Assembly: GCF_000735195.1 (NCBI RefSeq)
Contig: NZ_JPIM01000048.1
Coordinates: forward strand, 1-34,966
Direction: 5' to 3'
Origin: Chloroflexus sp. MS-G
GTDB lineage: Bacteria > Chloroflexota > Chloroflexia > Chloroflexales > Chloroflexaceae
DNA: 34,966 nt
How positions within the stretch are numbered: position 1 is the first letter of the stretch; every line of letters starts with the position of its first letter. This document shows positions 32,094-34,966 of the stretch, one piece after another. The position numbers and the translations under genes are program-made. The notes below the pieces were generated by a model, which was not told the DNA's origin, ran no database searches, and saw nothing but the letters and a program-made list of their open reading frames with translations.

Positions 32094-33514
32094 CACTATC
32101 ATCAGAGATGTTGATCCCACTGCGCGATGTGCTGGCACACTATTGCGGGGTTGTGCTCGACGATGCGCGTTTACTGACCTTGCGTAGTGCAGTTGAGCGG
32201 CGGGCTGCCGCCTGTGGCCGGTCGCCAGCGCGCTATCTGGCCGATGTGGTGTTCGCAACCGACCGCGCCGAGTTGCAGCAACTGGCTGAATTGTTGCTGA
32301 ATCACGAGACGATCTTTTTTCGCAATCGCCCCCACATGGATGCATTGCGCAAGACCATCCTGCCCGCTCTTCATGCAAAATTGCCGGCGGGGGCACCGAT
32401 TAAAATCTGGAGTGCTGGCTGTGCTACTGGCGAAGAACCGTATTCAATCGCCATCACCGTGTTAGAGGCACTCGGTGAACCGCTGCCCCGTCCGGTCACG
32501 ATTCTTGCTACCGATCTCAGTACTGCTGCCTTAGCCAAAGCGCAAAGTGGGGTGTATCGTGGGCGCACGTTAACTAATCTGTCCCCCTTACAGCGGGTAC
32601 GTTTCTTTACGCCCCACGAGAATGGTCTGGCCGTCCACCAGCGGGTACGTCAACTCGTGACCTTTATGCAGCATAATTTGCTCGAACCCTTTCCGGCTCT
32701 TGCCTATGGCACCCATATTCTTTTCTGCCAGAACGTGACCATCTACTTTTCCCTCGATACCTGCCGTGCACTGATGGCACGCTTCTACGATGTGCTGACC
32801 GAGGGCGGTATCCTCTGCCTCGGCTTTTCAGAGACGCTGTGGAATATTTTTGACCGGCTAACCCCGATTGCGGTCGATGGTGCGTTTCTCTACCGCAAAG
32901 ACCCGCCAACGTCGCCTGCAGTGCCTGGCTCGCCGGTGCTGCGTAAGCGATTACCAACCCATCTATCGCGTTCAAGCTCTGCCAGTGTGAGTGAAAAGTC
33001 GGTGGCGTTATTTACCGATGAGACGGTTGTCCACGAAGGTCGCCGTCTACTCGAACGTGGTCAACTCGATGCAGCGTTAGACCTCTTCGCACGTGTACCA
33101 TTGGCCGGTCGGTACGCACCGGTCGTATTGTCACTTGCTGCCCAAGCCCACGCCAACCGTGGTGATCTCGATCTGGCACTGGCCGAGGCTCGCCGTGCGC
33201 TTGAGCTAAATCCATTGCTGACCGAGGCCTATCTCTTGTTGGGAATGATCTACGAACGGCAACAGCAGCCGACACTGGCAATCCAACATTTGGAAAAGGC
33301 ACGTTATCTCAGCAATGATAATCCACTGGTTGCATTTCATCTAGCCGAGTGTTATCGGCAAACGAATCGGATGACGGATGCTATTCGCGAATATCGCAAC
33401 GCGGAACGCTTGTTGGCTCAGATACCACCCGATTACCTGCTCGAAGGAGTTGCTGCCCACTGGCTGGTAGAGAGTTGTCGGCGTTGGATCGCTCGGCTTG
33501 AAGGAGATCGTTAG
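32090..33514 (+). CDS. cheR: Chemotaxis methyltransferase CheR with TPR tail
   Basis: CheR methylates glutamates of chemoreceptors using S-adenosylmethionine. The 474-residue protein has the N-terminal CheR helical domain, NHETIFFRN at 71-79, the SAM-binding SAGCATGEEPYS at 108-119, ILATDLSTAALAKA, and FCQNVTIYF in the catalytic domain, which ends near 275. After a linker rich in Ser/Arg, the last ~150 residues form TPR-like repeats (DLDLALAEARRALELNPLLTEAYLLLG is one unit). TPR-bearing CheR proteins are known from Frz- and Pil-type systems, where the tail controls target choice. The start at 32090 overlaps the cheB stop (ATGA); a frame 11 codons longer is unlikely. Confidence 0.93.
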   Translation: MTLSSEMLIPLRDVLAHYCGVVLDDARLLTLRSAVERRAAACGRSPARYLADVVFATDRAELQQLAELLLNHETIFFRNRPHMDALRKTILPALHAKLPAGAPIKIWSAGCATGEEPYSIAITVLEALGEPLPRPVTILATDLSTAALAKAQSGVYRGRTLTNLSPLQRVRFFTPHENGLAVHQRVRQLVTFMQHNLLEPFPALAYGTHILFCQNVTIYFSLDTCRALMARFYDVLTEGGILCLGFSETLWNIFDRLTPIAVDGAFLYRKDPPTSPAVPGSPVLRKRLPTHLSRSSSASVSEKSVALFTDETVVHEGRRLLERGQLDAALDLFARVPLAGRYAPVVLSLAAQAHANRGDLDLALAEARRALELNPLLTEAYLLLGMIYERQQQPTLAIQHLEKARYLSNDNPLVAFHLAECYRQTNRMTDAIREYRNAERLLAQIPPDYLLEGVAAHWLVESCRRWIARLEGDR

Positions 33515-34636
33515 ATGCCTGTCCGTAACGGTCGTCTGATTCCTGACATGCTGATACGTCGGAGAGTCTGGTCAAGCCTGCTCAGTCATCGTCAGCGCAG
33601 GCTGCTATCCGTGCGGAAAGCACGCGCTCCGCTTGATCCACCGCCTGCCGAACCGGTCATTGACGAGGCAGCGCAGCGGCGGGCACGTGAACTCGAGCAA
33701 GAACTGCAACTTGCCCGTGATATTCAACAGGGATTGTTGCTGGAAGCGGCCCCACATCTGCCTGGTTGGGAAGTTACTGCAATTTCGTTACCAGCGCGTG
33801 ATTTAGGTGGCGATCTGTACGATTTTTTACCGCTTGCTCAGGGCTGGCAAGGGATCATGATCGGCGATGTTAGTGGAAAGGGGTTACCTGCGGCGCTGCG
33901 GATGGCGGTAGCGCGCACCGTCTTTCGCCACGAAGCACGTTACCATGCTGATCCGGCAACAGCGATGGCGGCGGTCAATCGAGGCGTCTTGAGTGAGATT
34001 CCTCACGGTATGGTAACGATGCTCTATCTGCAACTGGAGCCGCACACCGGTCAGGTACGTTGTGTGAATGCCGGTCATACGTTTCCGCTCTTAATTACCG
34101 ATACGGTATGCGAGTTAGAAGTGAGCGGATTACCGCTAGGGGTTGATAGCGAGAGTGAATATACCGAATTGAGCGCAGTTATTGCGCCGGGTGAGAGCCT
34201 CCTTCTTTACACCGATGGATTGATCGAAGCCGAGCGTGCCGATGGCGCAATTTTGGGCTTTGAGCGCCTGGTTGATCTGATCATGAGTCAACCGCAGCGG
34301 AAACCGCGTGCGCTGGCTGCAACACTCATCCAGGAAGTGCGCTCCTGGACGAACGGTATCCTGAGCGATGATGTAACGCTCGTGATCTTGCGCCGAAGGT
34401 TGCTTGATCTAGTGGCTGAAATACGCAGTGTGATCGCAGATGTCATCGGCTGTGAAGCGCTACAAACCTTCTGGGAAGCTGCACTAGCCGATGATCCGCC
34501 AACCGACGTCGATTCCTGGCGTGAGCGACTACCACAAGTACAGGCGTTGGCACAGGCGCAATTTGGTCGTGGGATTGCCCGTGAATTGTTGCAACAAATC
34601 CGGCTCACCCTCGACGACTACCGCGAACGTGTTTAA
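33515..34636 (+). CDS. SpoIIE/RsbU-type PP2C serine phosphatase
   Basis: This 373-residue protein has an N-terminal basic stretch (1-40), a short coiled coil with LARDIQQGLLLE at 66-77 and a PP2C-type (SpoIIE) phosphatase domain. Its metal ligands are seen in DLGGDLYDF (D100 region), GDVSGKGLPAA at 117-127, LLYTDGLIEA and LSDDVTLVIL. The last ~85 residues are an extra, mostly helical region that I do not recognise. These enzymes dephosphorylate anti-anti-sigma (STAS) proteins in partner-switching pathways, but no STAS or kinase gene is in view. It starts 1 bp after the cheR stop with AAGGAG upstream, so it belongs to the che operon and may give it a second output. Confidence 0.88.
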   Translation: MPVRNGRLIPDMLIRRRVWSSLLSHRQRRLLSVRKARAPLDPPPAEPVIDEAAQRRARELEQELQLARDIQQGLLLEAAPHLPGWEVTAISLPARDLGGDLYDFLPLAQGWQGIMIGDVSGKGLPAALRMAVARTVFRHEARYHADPATAMAAVNRGVLSEIPHGMVTMLYLQLEPHTGQVRCVNAGHTFPLLITDTVCELEVSGLPLGVDSESEYTELSAVIAPGESLLLYTDGLIEAERADGAILGFERLVDLIMSQPQRKPRALAATLIQEVRSWTNGILSDDVTLVILRRRLLDLVAEIRSVIADVIGCEALQTFWEAALADDPPTDVDSWRERLPQVQALAQAQFGRGIARELLQQIRLTLDDYRERV

Positions 34637-34966
34637 TACCAATTTTGGCTGAGAAAACTGTGTATCCCGGTGCGCTGGCCTCTGGTCTACTTCTTTCCCT
34701 GCGTGAACGAACGATGCTGTGTTCGGCTAGTTCGCTGATCATACCCGTCACCCCTCTCGCGAGCGGAAGGATGTTGGCAGGGTGCTGGCAAGGTGCCTGG
34801 GATAATGGGGCGCTGATGCGCTCCCCGATGGGTTCCAGTCGTTTACCGCACTGGCGAGCCAGCGACCCGCACATCCAGGTGATCGCGTAGGCATCAGGGA
34901 TGGAGTCGTCGATGTTCCGCTGCCGGGGTATCGGTCACCTGTCGCAGAGAATGCTAAATCCTGGGG
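34637..34966. other. Non-coding right end of the window
   Basis: Open frames exist on both strands, but none has a ribosome-binding site, recognisable domain or coding-like composition. A small GC-rich hairpin lies at 34807-34826 (GGGGCGC...GCGCTCCCC with one bulge), without a T-run. The segment GGCAGGGTGCTGGCAAGGTGCC shows local GC-rich repetition. No convincing terminator for the che operon was found. Confidence 0.35.

Noticed and set aside
34605..34890. Open frames on both strands at the right end
   Set aside because: They overlap each other and lack start signals and known motifs; composition looks non-coding.

Overview
The window looks like chromosomal DNA of a filamentous anoxygenic phototroph of the Chloroflexota, most probably a Chloroflexus-type genome. 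This is inferred from overall protein character, moderate GC, and a chemotaxis operon with no flagellar genes; no search was run. It joins an accessory cell-surface polysaccharide locus (left half, minus strand) to ordinary housekeeping and signalling genes (right half).

Left end (1-2160): a ~174-bp element with terminal inverted repeats, then a HEPN/MNT toxin-antitoxin-type pair (minus strand), then a 1.2-kb IS1-like insertion sequence with 23-bp imperfect ends and a hairpin across the transposase start codon.

Polysaccharide locus (2163-17407, all minus strand, read right to left): TPR/beta-sandwich protein, PseB dehydratase, PseC aminotransferase, SpsF-type cytidylyltransferase, PseG hydrolase, an SDR lacking its catalytic tyrosine, a methyltransferase, an ATP-grasp ligase, a HAD phosphatase, PseI synthase, Wzx flippase, a KpsS-like transferase, a Wzy-type polymerase/ligase and a GT4 glycosyltransferase. 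Most genes overlap by a few bases or abut, as in one translationally coupled operon. Together they should make and activate pseudaminic acid or a relative, build it into a glycan, flip the glycan and polymerise or ligate it. The PseH acetyltransferase step is absent, and an ATP-grasp/HAD/methyltransferase/SDR block sits in the middle, so the final sugar may be an unusual derivative.

Middle (17455-25775): a cytochrome P450 (minus); a divergent promoter region; a plus-strand group of an active phosphohexomutase, a catalytically dead shorter paralogue and a membrane-anchored, internally shortened YvcK-like protein; msrA; a convergent iron-dependent alcohol dehydrogenase; a diverged relative of the left-end repeat; and rplS with a clear terminator and a structured leader.

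Right end (25936-34636): a chemosensory operon driven by a promoter placed back-to-back with that of rplS. The order is cheW, a CheW-like small gene, a six-TM chemoreceptor without a HAMP, a hybrid cheA with a receiver domain, cheY, cheB, cheR with a TPR tail, and a SpoIIE-type PP2C phosphatase. With no flagellar genes in view, it probably controls surface (gliding or pilus) motility or another output. The last 330 bases hold no gene that I can support.
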